Shown here: positions 1-5,966 of the stretch, in pieces
How the letters are laid out: every line of letters begins with the position of its first letter
How positions within the stretch are numbered: the first letter of the stretch is position 1
NCBI GenBank assembly: GCA_964436865.1
Contig: CAYTFK010000265.1
Span: 1 to 10,052, forward strand
Direction of reading: 5' to 3'
Source of the DNA: JAXGPP01 sp964436865
Lineage (GTDB): Bacteria; Planctomycetota; Planctomycetia; Pirellulales; Thermoguttaceae
DNA: 10,052 nt
Position numbers and translations under genes: made by a program
Notes under the pieces: generated by a model
The model's database searches: none
Told to the model about the DNA's origin: nothing
What the model saw: the letters and a program-made list of their open reading frames with translations, nothing else

Positions 1-97
1 GACTCTTCAAATCCGTCAGGCAGGAGAGCCAGAACTTGGCGCCTTCGCTCTCGGCCAGCCACAAGCCGATCAGTTCGACCCCGGCAGGATCGACGTG
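1..97 (-). pseudogene. IS256/mutator-family transposase fragment, cut by the window edge
   Basis: The minus strand from 97 down to the left edge reads 32 codons containing VDPAGVELIGLWLAESEGA followed by KFWLSCLTDLK. This is the well-known core of IS256/mutator transposases, where GLWLAESEGAKFW and a following LTDLK/LTELK segment sit in the DDE catalytic domain and precede the CVDGL motif that would lie outside the window. Immediately upstream, codon 98-100 (minus) is TGA in the same frame, with VA just before it, where intact relatives usually read VALGV. The stop therefore falls inside the domain, and no recognisable N-terminal half continues beyond it. I call it a decayed insertion-sequence remnant; the rest may lie to the left. 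The family call is from remembered motifs, not from an alignment. Confidence 0.72.
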
Positions 98-318
98 TCA
101 GGCCACCCGCGACACGCCAACTCGGTCCCCGCCTTGACCACGGCGACCCCGGAAGCGAATTTCGCCGCCGGCATGCAATTCCTCGATGACAGCTACACGA
201 GCTACTTCAACCGCCGCCCTCGCCCTTCGCGCGGGCCGTGGGCGGTCTGGTGCTGGGGTCCGCGGACTTTGGCCGGGGCAGTACGACGAAAGAGGCCAGA
301 GGGCGGCACGTTGTCCGT
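98..318. other. Intergenic stretch with no recognisable gene
   Basis: Short open frames cross this stretch on the plus strand, but their translations are low-complexity and rich in Arg, Pro and Gly. They lack a convincing ribosome binding site and resemble no family I know. The first part, up to about 190, may be badly eroded transposase sequence, because it continues the frame of the fragment at 1-97 past its internal stop, but the similarity is too weak to claim. Confidence 0.5.
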
Positions 319-341
319 GGGTTGAAACCAGGTTTCAACCC
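319..341. repeat. Perfect 23-bp intergenic palindrome (11+1+11)
   Basis: The left arm GGGTTGAAACC (319-329) and right arm GGTTTCAACCC (331-341) are exact reverse complements around one central base at 330. Two further flanking pairs (316-317 with 343-344) extend the dyad past a single G:U-type mismatch (318/342). As RNA it could fold into a 9-bp stem with a 5-base loop. It lies 74 bp beyond the stop of the minus-strand outer-membrane gene, so it may help end or stabilise that transcript. No T-run follows on either strand, so it is not a canonical intrinsic terminator. It could equally be a dispersed REP-like element. Confidence 0.75.
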
Positions 342-414
342 GCGACTACCGTCAGGGGGCGCTACGCGGCCGGAAACCGACGGGGGTGAACGTGCGAGAG
401 CGGCGCACTGCGCA

Positions 415-1650
415 TTATTTCGGAAGCGGTGCGCAATCGCCGAACTGCCAGGTCAGGCCGGTGCCCACGTAGTAGGCGGCGACCGAGGCCACGGCGCGCT
501 CGCCGAACTGGTCGTCGCCTTCGAACAGTGCGCCGGCAAACAGGTCGAGGTCGATCATCGGGAAGAGGAACCCGGTCACCCCGACACCCCCGGTGAGGCG
601 GTGCTGGTTGACGAATGCCGCGCTCGCTGCCTGGAAGAGCTGGACATTCTCCAGCAGCACGGGAAAGCCGTCGAGATTGTCGCCGACGTTGTGGTTGATC
701 GGGTTGTCGTTATACGAGTATCCGAGGCGATACTTGATCCTCCCGCGCGTCAACTGCGCTCCGACGGCGAACGCCCACTGGTTGACCAGCACATCTTCCC
801 ACAGGTCGGCGTCTTCCCAGAGCTTGTAGTACACGTCGGCCGCGATGAGCAGGTCGCCGCCCATCAGGCTGCGGTTCGCATAGCCCAAGCCGAACGTCTC
901 CGGCTGGTCGATCTGTAAATCACGGTACTCGTCGTTGAAGCGGACCGCGTTCGGATACTGGAACGACATCTTCGTCTGATAGTACGCGCCCACCGTATTG
1001 CATTCGTCCAGATCGTAATCCACGCCGAGCGTCGCGCGGAGGGCATAGTCGTGCACCATCGCCGTGCTGACGAGAGGGCCGACGAATCCCAACTGTTCGA
1101 AACCGGTGCCCAGCGTCACCGCCGCTCCGGCGGAAAGGCGGTCGGTAAGCTCAATTCCGGCCCCCATGTTGATGCCCAGCACCAAGTATTCGTTGCTCAC
1201 GTTGTTGAGAAAGCTGCCGTCCGGCGCCCGGCCGCGGTATTCGGTGCCCAGGCCGCTGAGACCCGATAACCCCAGGCCGAGCGTGCCGGGCAGTCCGAGC
1301 GCGTCGAGGTTCTGGACCAAGGCGATCGACGGTACTGCAAATCCCTGGCTCCGTGAAGTGACGCTATAGGGGTCGCCGAGCGGCGGATCGTATGTGACCG
1401 TCGGGTAGCCTTCCACCCAGGCGCCGCCCATGGTGAACTGGGTGCCATGGAACTGGGCCAGTGTCGAGGGGTTGCCGAAGACCGCCGAGGGGACGTCCTG
1501 CGGGCGTGCGACGCTGACTCCGGCCATGCCGCCCGAGGCCGGCATGAGCACGTTCTGGGTGTCGCTACCGTACCCTTGGGCGAAGGCAGCGTGGCTGGCA
1601 CCGGCCAGAATCGCCAAACCAGCGGCGACAACGAGAAATCCGTTTCTCAT
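415..1650 (-). CDS. FadL/OmpP1-like outer-membrane beta-barrel transporter
   Basis: This is a 411-residue exported protein. Residues 1-24 form a signal peptide (MRNGFLVVAAGLAILAGASH then AAFA, cleavage before QG). The mature N-terminus contains SAVFGNPSTLAQF, which resembles the N-terminal 'NPA' region of FadL-type proteins where the plug begins. The rest alternates polar and aromatic residues in short strands with Gly/Asn turns, as in FGLGYANRSLMGGDLLIAAD and IKYRLGYSYNDNPI, and it ends in strands rich in Tyr, Phe and Trp (YYVGTGLTWQFG). FadL proteins carry long-chain fatty acids or other hydrophobic compounds across the outer membrane; the substrate here is unknown. I chose ATG at 1650 because it puts a charged MRN directly before the hydrophobic core. 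A GTG at 1668 would add only MFPGVA. The gene lies 227 bp downstream of the sigma-54 activator on the same strand. The family call is fairly sure, the cargo is not. Confidence 0.8.
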   Translation of the reverse strand: MRNGFLVVAAGLAILAGASHAAFAQGYGSDTQNVLMPASGGMAGVSVARPQDVPSAVFGNPSTLAQFHGTQFTMGGAWVEGYPTVTYDPPLGDPYSVTSRSQGFAVPSIALVQNLDALGLPGTLGLGLSGLSGLGTEYRGRAPDGSFLNNVSNEYLVLGINMGAGIELTDRLSAGAAVTLGTGFEQLGFVGPLVSTAMVHDYALRATLGVDYDLDECNTVGAYYQTKMSFQYPNAVRFNDEYRDLQIDQPETFGLGYANRSLMGGDLLIAADVYYKLWEDADLWEDVLVNQWAFAVGAQLTRGRIKYRLGYSYNDNPINHNVGDNLDGFPVLLENVQLFQAASAAFVNQHRLTGGVGVTGFLFPMIDLDLFAGALFEGDDQFGERAVASVAAYYVGTGLTWQFGDCAPLPK

Positions 1651-1762
1651 GGCGACACCCGGAAACACGGATGTAACGGATGCAGAAGTCGGTGGCAGGC
1701 GCGCAGAACGCTGGGCAGACTCGCGGTTGCCGGCCTACTGGATGGATCGGATCGGCCGGAAA

Positions 1763-1776
1763 CGCATCTTGATGCG
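1763..1776. promoter_or_regulatory. Short inverted repeat upstream of the outer-membrane gene
   Basis: CGCATC (1763-1768) and GATGCG (1771-1776) are perfect inverted arms separated by TT. The repeat lies 113 bp upstream of the ATG of the FadL-like gene, in the 227-bp gap between it and the activator gene. It could be an operator half-site pair or a leader hairpin. A direct repeat (GGATCGGATCGG) sits next to it. I saw no convincing -35/-10 or -24/-12 promoter in the gap, so the outer-membrane gene may depend partly on read-through from the activator gene. Confidence 0.3.
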
Positions 1777-1816
1777 AGTTCACCTACGAGCAGCCGAAAC
1801 GTGCCTGTGCGGATGA

Positions 1817-1862
1817 GACAGCCGATTCAGTCAGCAGGCCTTAACATGCCCGGCGGGCTGTC
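1817..1862. repeat. Dyad just after the activator stop codon, possible weak terminator
   Basis: GACAGCC (1817-1823) and GGCTGTC (1856-1862) pair across a 32-base spacer. Inside the right side lies a second small palindrome, GCCCG-G-CGGGC (1848-1858). Both lie 15-61 bp past the TAA of the sigma-54 activator in its direction of transcription. No T-run follows on the minus strand, so termination would be inefficient or Rho-assisted. This leaves open read-through into the FadL-like gene. Confidence 0.25.
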
Positions 1863-1877
1863 GGCACGATGAAGAGG

Positions 1878-4604
1878 TTACCGACCATTACTCCCTTCAG
1901 GACGGTGGATGCCCATGACCTTCATCCGGTAGCGGAGCGTGCTGGGCTTGAGTCCCAGCCGCTCCGCCGCGTTCCCGGCCCCCTTCAGCTTCCAACGGCA
2001 GTCCTCCAGCACTCGGAGCATCCGGTCACGGTCGATCGACTTGGACGTCGACAACGCGGGGGTCGAGGACGGCCCGGACGATCGCCTGAGGGGCTCAGGC
2101 AGGATCAGCGTGGAGCCGGGCGTGAGTATCATGGCCCGCTCGATCACATTCTCGAGTTCCCGCACGTTGCCCGGCCAGTCGTACTCGAGCAGCGAATTCA
2201 TGGTCTGCTCGGGCACGCGGTCGATCGCCTTTGCGAGGCGGGCATTCTTCTTCAGGATGAAATGCCACACCAGAAGCGGAATGTCTTCGCGGCGGAGGCG
2301 GAGGGGCGGGACCTCGATCGGGAAGACCGCCAGGCGGTAATAGAGGTCGGAACGGAAAGCACCCTGCGCGAGGGCGCGATGCAGATCGCGGTTCGTCGCG
2401 GCGACCATGCGGACATCGACCTTCACCGTCTCGGAAGAACCGATCCGTTCGAATTCCCCTTCCTGGAGCACCCGGAGCAGCTTGGTCTGCAGTTCGGGAT
2501 TGAGTTCCCCAATTTCGTCGAGAAACAGCGTTCCGCCGTCGGCCAGCGCGAAGCGGCCCACCTTGTCGGCAATGGCGCCGGTGAACGCGCCCTTGACATG
2601 GCCGAACAGCTCGCTCTCGATCAGGCTCGAGGGGAGCGCGGCGAGGTTGACCTTGACCAACGGACGGTCTTTCCGCCGGCTGTGATTGTGGACCGCGCGG
2701 GCGAGCAGTTCCTTGCCGGTGCCCGTTTCCCCTGTCAGCAGCACGCTGGCATCGGTTGCCGCGACGTGCCGGATCTTGTGCAATGTGCTCCGCAGGAGTT
2801 CGCTCTGGCCGACGATCTCATCAAAACCCTGCGAGGTCGTGATCTCCTCCTGGAGGTAGGTGTTCTCGGCCCGCAGCCGGGCCGTGAGTCGCCCGACCTC
2901 CACCAGCGCCTCACGGAGCTGCATCTCGGCGGCCTTCTGCTCATGGATGTCCTGGAGCGAGCCGGCCATCCAGACCGGCCGGCCCGTCGGGTCGCGGTGA
3001 GCCCGGCCACGCGTGCGGAACCAGCGATACTCGCCCGCCTTGTTCCGCAGGCGGCACTCGACGTCATAGGGCGTGTCGTGATCGAGATGCTCGTCCACGG
3101 CGCGCCACAGCGCCGCGGCATCATCAGGATGGAGCGCGCTGCGGAAGAAATCCAAGGTCTGAGGGATTTCATCGGTCGTGTAGCCGAGCAGCTCCGCGAA
3201 CCGGTTGGAATACTGCACCCGGTCCGTGGCGGCCTCCCACTCCCACACGCCATCGAGGGAAGCCGCCACGACCAGGGCCCGCCGCCGCTGCAACTCGTCG
3301 TGGGCGCGGCGGAGGGCCGCTTCGGACTGCCTGAGCTCGGTCACGTCGCGGGCCACGTGGAGCGAACTGGTGATCGTTCCAAAGGCGTCGCGAACCGGAG
3401 TACAGGAGACGAGGAAATCACCGCCCAACCGGGGCTCATGGCATTCAAATCGCCGCTCCTGTCCATCGCTTATTACCTGCGCGTGGGGACACGAATCGGG
3501 GGCGGTTGCCGTGCCGAGGACCGCCTCGTGGTAGGTCCGGCCCAGCAGGCTCTGGCGATCGCATCCCAGGCGTTCCGCCGCGGCACGGTTCGCGCGCACG
3601 ATCCGGTGCTGACGGTCGAGCACGAAGATCAGGTCGGGTACCGCATCGAAGACCTCCTCGGCCCGCTTGCGGTAGGTGATGTCCTCGACGGCAACAATCA
3701 CCGTGCAGGGTTCTCCGGGCTCGCCTCCGAGCAGCGACAGGGTTACTTTTGCCCAGACGATACTGCCATCCTTGCGGAGATATCTCTTCTCGAGCGGACG
3801 GACGCCCTGGGGGCAGGACAACAGCTCTTGATACGACTGCGCCGCCGCCGCGCAGTCGGCCGGATGAGTAAGCTCGCTGGAGTGCCGGCCGAGGAGTTCG
3901 TCGTGGGTGTAGCCGAGCATGTCGCAGAAACGCTGATTCGCCTCGAGCAGCCGGCCACCGGTGTCGACGTTGAGGATCCCCACCGGCGCTCGCGCGAAGG
4001 TCGCCCGGTAGCGCGCCTCGCTTTCCAGCAGTCTCTGCTCAACATGTTTTCGTGCCAACGCATTGACGATCGCTTCGCCGACGAGCTGAAGCCGTTGGAC
4101 GTCGGATTCGCTCCAGGTCACCTCACGCAGAAGGGAAGCGAGCAGAATGCAGCTATCGACCTGACCGCCGCGACCACGAAGCGGCAGATGGAGTCCGGAT
4201 TTGAAGCCGAGCGATTCCCAGCGCCGACGCGTTTCGGCGGCCTCAGGAGGTGTGTCGTCGAGGCAATTGAACAGGACAAGCCGGCCCGCGAGCAGCGCCT
4301 GCTCGCTCCACCCGTACGTGCCCATCGGCACGGACTGATGGGTCGCCAATTGGCTGGGGATTCCCGGGCGGCACCACTCGTGGGTGGCGCTCCAGGTGGC
4401 GAAGTCCGGTGCAGTCTGGATGAGCACACCGTAATCCACTCCCACGAACTCGCCGATACTGCGGAGGCTGGAACGGACAAGTCCATCGACCTCCGCTCCC
4501 GTCGCGCTGGCGAAGCGGGACAGGATGCTGGCGATCAGATCGTTGAATGCCAACTGCTGCTGAAGCGCGTCGTGCGCCATCGCATCCAATTTCGCTGGGG
4601 TCAT
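1878..4604 (-). CDS. Sigma-54-dependent transcriptional activator with GAF and three PAS sensor domains
   Basis: This 908-residue bacterial enhancer-binding protein lacks a receiver domain. A GAF-like domain (about 20-185) is followed by PAS 1 (about 196-312; FARAPVGILNVDTGGRLLEAN), PAS 2 (about 316-424; FDAVPDLIFVLDRQHRIVRAN, with a CPH motif at 372-374) and PAS 3 (about 443-555; WEWEAATDRVQYSNRFAELL). A coiled linker follows (556-590). The AAA+ domain (about 594-835) has Walker A GETGTGKE (625-632), the sigma-54 contact loop GAFTGA (672-677), Walker B TLFLDEIGE (692-700), sensor I ATNRD (736-740), arginine-finger region FRSDLYYRL (750-758) and sensor II WPGNVRELEN (810-819). A Fis-type helix-turn-helix occupies about 865-900. 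All ATPase motifs are intact, so it should remodel sigma-54 polymerase. A GGTGAG stretch (4616-4625 region, minus) precedes the ATG at 4604; an ATG eight codons in is less supported. It diverges from the STAS gene, whose upstream region has a -24/-12 promoter. The sensed signal is unknown. Confidence 0.95.
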   Translation of the reverse strand: MTPAKLDAMAHDALQQQLAFNDLIASILSRFASATGAEVDGLVRSSLRSIGEFVGVDYGVLIQTAPDFATWSATHEWCRPGIPSQLATHQSVPMGTYGWSEQALLAGRLVLFNCLDDTPPEAAETRRRWESLGFKSGLHLPLRGRGGQVDSCILLASLLREVTWSESDVQRLQLVGEAIVNALARKHVEQRLLESEARYRATFARAPVGILNVDTGGRLLEANQRFCDMLGYTHDELLGRHSSELTHPADCAAAAQSYQELLSCPQGVRPLEKRYLRKDGSIVWAKVTLSLLGGEPGEPCTVIVAVEDITYRKRAEEVFDAVPDLIFVLDRQHRIVRANRAAAERLGCDRQSLLGRTYHEAVLGTATAPDSCPHAQVISDGQERRFECHEPRLGGDFLVSCTPVRDAFGTITSSLHVARDVTELRQSEAALRRAHDELQRRRALVVAASLDGVWEWEAATDRVQYSNRFAELLGYTTDEIPQTLDFFRSALHPDDAAALWRAVDEHLDHDTPYDVECRLRNKAGEYRWFRTRGRAHRDPTGRPVWMAGSLQDIHEQKAAEMQLREALVEVGRLTARLRAENTYLQEEITTSQGFDEIVGQSELLRSTLHKIRHVAATDASVLLTGETGTGKELLARAVHNHSRRKDRPLVKVNLAALPSSLIESELFGHVKGAFTGAIADKVGRFALADGGTLFLDEIGELNPELQTKLLRVLQEGEFERIGSSETVKVDVRMVAATNRDLHRALAQGAFRSDLYYRLAVFPIEVPPLRLRREDIPLLVWHFILKKNARLAKAIDRVPEQTMNSLLEYDWPGNVRELENVIERAMILTPGSTLILPEPLRRSSGPSSTPALSTSKSIDRDRMLRVLEDCRWKLKGAGNAAERLGLKPSTLRYRMKVMGIHRPEGSNGR

Positions 4605-4642
4605 GGGGTGGCTGGCTCACTCACCGCCCCGAGCGAGAGTAT

Positions 4643-4658
4643 TGCATTGATCAAGCCC
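4643..4658 (-). promoter_or_regulatory. Candidate sigma-54 promoter for the activator gene
   Basis: Read on the minus strand, this is GGGCTTGATCAATGCA. It keeps the invariant GG-N10-GC spacing and matches 8 of the 12 defined positions of TGGCACG-N4-TTGCW. A start about 12 bases past the GC would fall near 4632, giving the activator mRNA a leader of about 28 bases that includes the GGTGAG ribosome-binding stretch. This geometry fits autoregulation, but GG-N10-GC is common by chance in GC-rich DNA. Confidence 0.3.
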
Positions 4659-4683
4659 CAAGCTGATTCCAGTGTAACGGACA

Positions 4684-4730
4684 GGGGGCAAGGGGCAAGG
4701 GGCGGATCTTGTGATTCTTTGCCCCTTTTT
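4684..4730 (+). repeat. G-rich GGGGCAA tandem repeat with hairpin and T-run
   Basis: Three G-tracts (4684-4688, 4692-4695, 4699-4702) are separated by CAA, forming imperfect 7-bp GGGGCAA repeats. AAGGGGCAA (4690-4698) pairs perfectly with TTGCCCCTT (4719-4727), and the plus strand then has a run of five T (4726-4730). On the plus strand this has the shape of an intrinsic terminator with a 20-base loop. It could insulate the rightward genes from upstream transcription. It could also form a G-quadruplex-like structure, although only three tracts have three or more G. On the minus strand it lies upstream of the candidate activator promoter. Confidence 0.45.
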
Positions 4731-4746
4731 CGCGGCCTCGGCGGCC

Positions 4747-4757
4747 CGCGTCACGCG
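4747..4757. promoter_or_regulatory. Possible activator binding site, 11-bp palindrome
   Basis: CGCGT-C-ACGCG is a perfect dyad centred at 4752, about 99 bp before the start site predicted from the rightward -24/-12 element. Sigma-54 activators usually bind inverted repeats about 80-150 bp upstream. In a GC-rich stretch such a dyad can arise by chance, so this is only a position to test. Confidence 0.22.
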
Positions 4758-4824
4758 CCGGGCTCAAGCCAGAAAAGGATGGTGAGATTCGGTTTGTGCG
4801 ATTCATCGATCCGCGACGGCCGAT

Positions 4825-4840
4825 TGGCGCGAGGTTTGCC
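4825..4840 (+). promoter_or_regulatory. Sigma-54 (-24/-12) promoter in front of the STAS gene
   Basis: The sequence TGGCGCGAGGTTTGCC matches the sigma-54 consensus TGGCACG-N4-TTGCW at 10 of 12 defined positions and keeps the exact GG (4826-4827) - N10 - GC (4838-4839) spacing. It faces the plus-strand genes, and the divergent neighbour is itself a sigma-54 activator. The predicted start (about 4851) is only some four bases before the ATG at 4855. The STAS message would therefore be nearly leaderless, which may mean weak translation of that gene or a start slightly different from the textbook distance. Confidence 0.6.
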
Positions 4841-4854
4841 GATGACGGCCGCCC

Positions 4855-5109
4855 ATGAGTGTCCGCATCGAGAATATATCGACCGCCGTCGAGACCGTGC
4901 TGAAAGTCGCCGGGCGGCTCCAGAGCGAGGACGTCGGCGAACTGACCCGCGTTCACCGATCAATGCCGAGGATCGCGGCCTTGGACCTGTCGGAACTCCA
5001 ATCGGCGGATGAGGAGGGCCTGGAAGCACTCCGCGGATTGATCGCTGCGGGGGCGGAGATCCGCCGAGCATCGCCATACATCGAGATCTTGCTGCGGATG
5101 GGAGACTGA
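4855..5109 (+). CDS. Small STAS-domain protein (anti-sigma-antagonist-like)
   Basis: These 84 residues make up one STAS fold and nothing else. An N-terminal strand pair (SVRIENIS, VLKVAGRL) is followed by a helix (EDVGELTRVH), a core strand LDLSELQSA, the loop DEEG (52-55), a helix (LEALRGLIAAG) and a final strand/helix. STAS proteins such as SpoIIAA bind partner proteins in regulatory switches and are controlled by phosphorylation of Ser in DSSG. Here both serines are glutamates, so kinase control is unlikely. ATG at 4855 is the only sensible start, because an in-frame TGA lies at 4843 and the fold begins directly after it. No Shine-Dalgarno sequence is seen close to it. It is the first of four co-directional genes and follows the -24/-12 element. 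The fold call is fairly firm; the partner is unknown, and no kinase or anti-sigma gene is nearby. Confidence 0.75.
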   Translation: MSVRIENISTAVETVLKVAGRLQSEDVGELTRVHRSMPRIAALDLSELQSADEEGLEALRGLIAAGAEIRRASPYIEILLRMGD

Positions 5110-5178
5110 TTTCCCGGCGCTGAAATGAATACTGACCGATGCCCATTCGTCGGCGCCGCGTTCGGCCCGGCACCATTT

Positions 5179-5184
5179 GAGGAG
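5179..5184 (+). promoter_or_regulatory. Ribosome binding site for the secreted protein gene
   Basis: GAGGAG lies eight bases before the ATG at 5193. It is the best Shine-Dalgarno match in the window and fixes that start. Confidence 0.7.
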
Positions 5185-5192
5185 AACCGTCG

Positions 5193-5900
5193 ATGAATCG
5201 AACGTGGTTGTTGGCTGCCATCGCGCTGTGCGCCTGCGTGATGCCGGTGAAAAATGCCCTTTCCCAATACACGCCGGGAGGCGGAAGTGCGCCGTACCAG
5301 CCGGCGGTGCCCAACGCGGCGCAAGTATATGGCGGCGGCTACGCGCCCTACTATGCCGGCGGGACCACGGCCGCCGGTTCGGCATTGCAGGGGATGGCCA
5401 GCGTGGTGAACGCGGCGGGGAACCGTAATCTGTCCAATTCGGCCGCCGCGGTGAACTACTCGCAGGCTCAGAGCCAGGAAATCAAGAACTACAATTCGGC
5501 TGTCACGACCTACTATCAAACGCGGGAAATGAACCAGGCCTACGAGAAAGCGCAGCGGGGCCCGCCGCCGACCGCGGCCCAGCTCAACCGTCTCGCTCAA
5601 GAGGGCATGCCCAAGCCACTCCAGCCACAGCAGCTCGATCCGGTAACGGGCACAATCGCGTGGCCGGATCTGCTCCAGGCCAACCCGTTTGCCGCGCAGC
5701 GCGCCGAGTTGGAGAAGGCATTCCGATGGCGGGCCCATTACGGCGCCTTCACCTATGCGCAACTGGAGGTGGTCGAGTCGACGACGAACGCGATGTTGAG
5801 CCAACTCAAAAGCATGGTCCGCGACGCCGACCCGATGGAGTATGCCCAGGCCAAGGACTTCGTCGAAAGCCTGGCGTACGCCGCGAGGATACCGGCGTAG
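5193..5900 (+). CDS. Secreted protein of unknown function, planctomycete-like
   Basis: This is a 235-residue protein with a signal peptide (residues 1-25: MNRTWLLAAIALCACVMPV then KNALSQ). Residues 26-62 are a Gly/Tyr/Pro/Ala-rich, probably disordered segment (GGGSAPYQP, GGGYAPYYAGG). Residues 64-122 are Asn/Gln/Ala-rich and look helical (RNLSNSAAAVNYSQAQSQEI, KNYNSAVTTYYQTREMNQAY). A Pro-rich linker (123-165) contains WPDLLQANPFA, and a second helical part (166-232) is more regular (AELEKAFRWRAHYGAF, STTNAMLSQLKSMV). There is no cysteine pair, catalytic motif or membrane anchor after the signal peptide. Proteins with this make-up recur in planctomycetes, often near other envelope genes, but I know no function. 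It may be a structural or scaffold protein of the cell envelope. The start is fixed by GAGGAG at 5179-5184. It begins 83 bp after the STAS gene and ends 66 bp before the HEAT-repeat gene. Confidence 0.85.
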   Translation: MNRTWLLAAIALCACVMPVKNALSQYTPGGGSAPYQPAVPNAAQVYGGGYAPYYAGGTTAAGSALQGMASVVNAAGNRNLSNSAAAVNYSQAQSQEIKNYNSAVTTYYQTREMNQAYEKAQRGPPPTAAQLNRLAQEGMPKPLQPQQLDPVTGTIAWPDLLQANPFAAQRAELEKAFRWRAHYGAFTYAQLEVVESTTNAMLSQLKSMVRDADPMEYAQAKDFVESLAYAARIPA

Positions 5901-5966
5901 CCATTCACCTTGCTGTGAGCATTCTCAGACACCAAGCCTTTTCAGCCGACGATGCGAGAACCGATC

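Noticed and set aside
319..341. Reading the palindrome as a CRISPR repeat or intrinsic terminator
   Set aside because: There is a single copy with no spacers, and no T-run follows on either strand.
238..918. Plus-strand frame running from the gene-free stretch into the outer-membrane gene
   Set aside because: Most of it is antisense to the FadL-like gene. The part before 415 has no recognisable content or start signal.
1672..1680. Shared 9-mer TGTAACGGA here and at 4673-4681, both upstream of minus-strand genes
   Set aside because: Its distances to the two start codons differ widely (22 and 69 bp), and one shared 9-mer between two such gaps is not far from chance.
4636..4660. Possible sigma-70 promoter (TGCAATACT, minus) before the activator gene
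   Set aside because: No acceptable -35 hexamer lies 16-18 bp upstream. The overlapping GG-N10-GC element fits better.
1869..5012. Very long open frame on the plus strand (over 1000 codons) opposite the activator gene
   Set aside because: It is an antisense shadow of the activator. Its translation has no domain and is rich in Arg, Gly, Glu and His, while the minus strand carries every sigma-54 activator motif. Open antisense frames are common in GC-rich DNA.
4953..5804. Minus-strand frame opposite the STAS and secreted-protein genes
   Set aside because: It is Arg/His-rich with no signal or domain. The plus-strand genes have a STAS fold, a ribosome binding site and a signal peptide.
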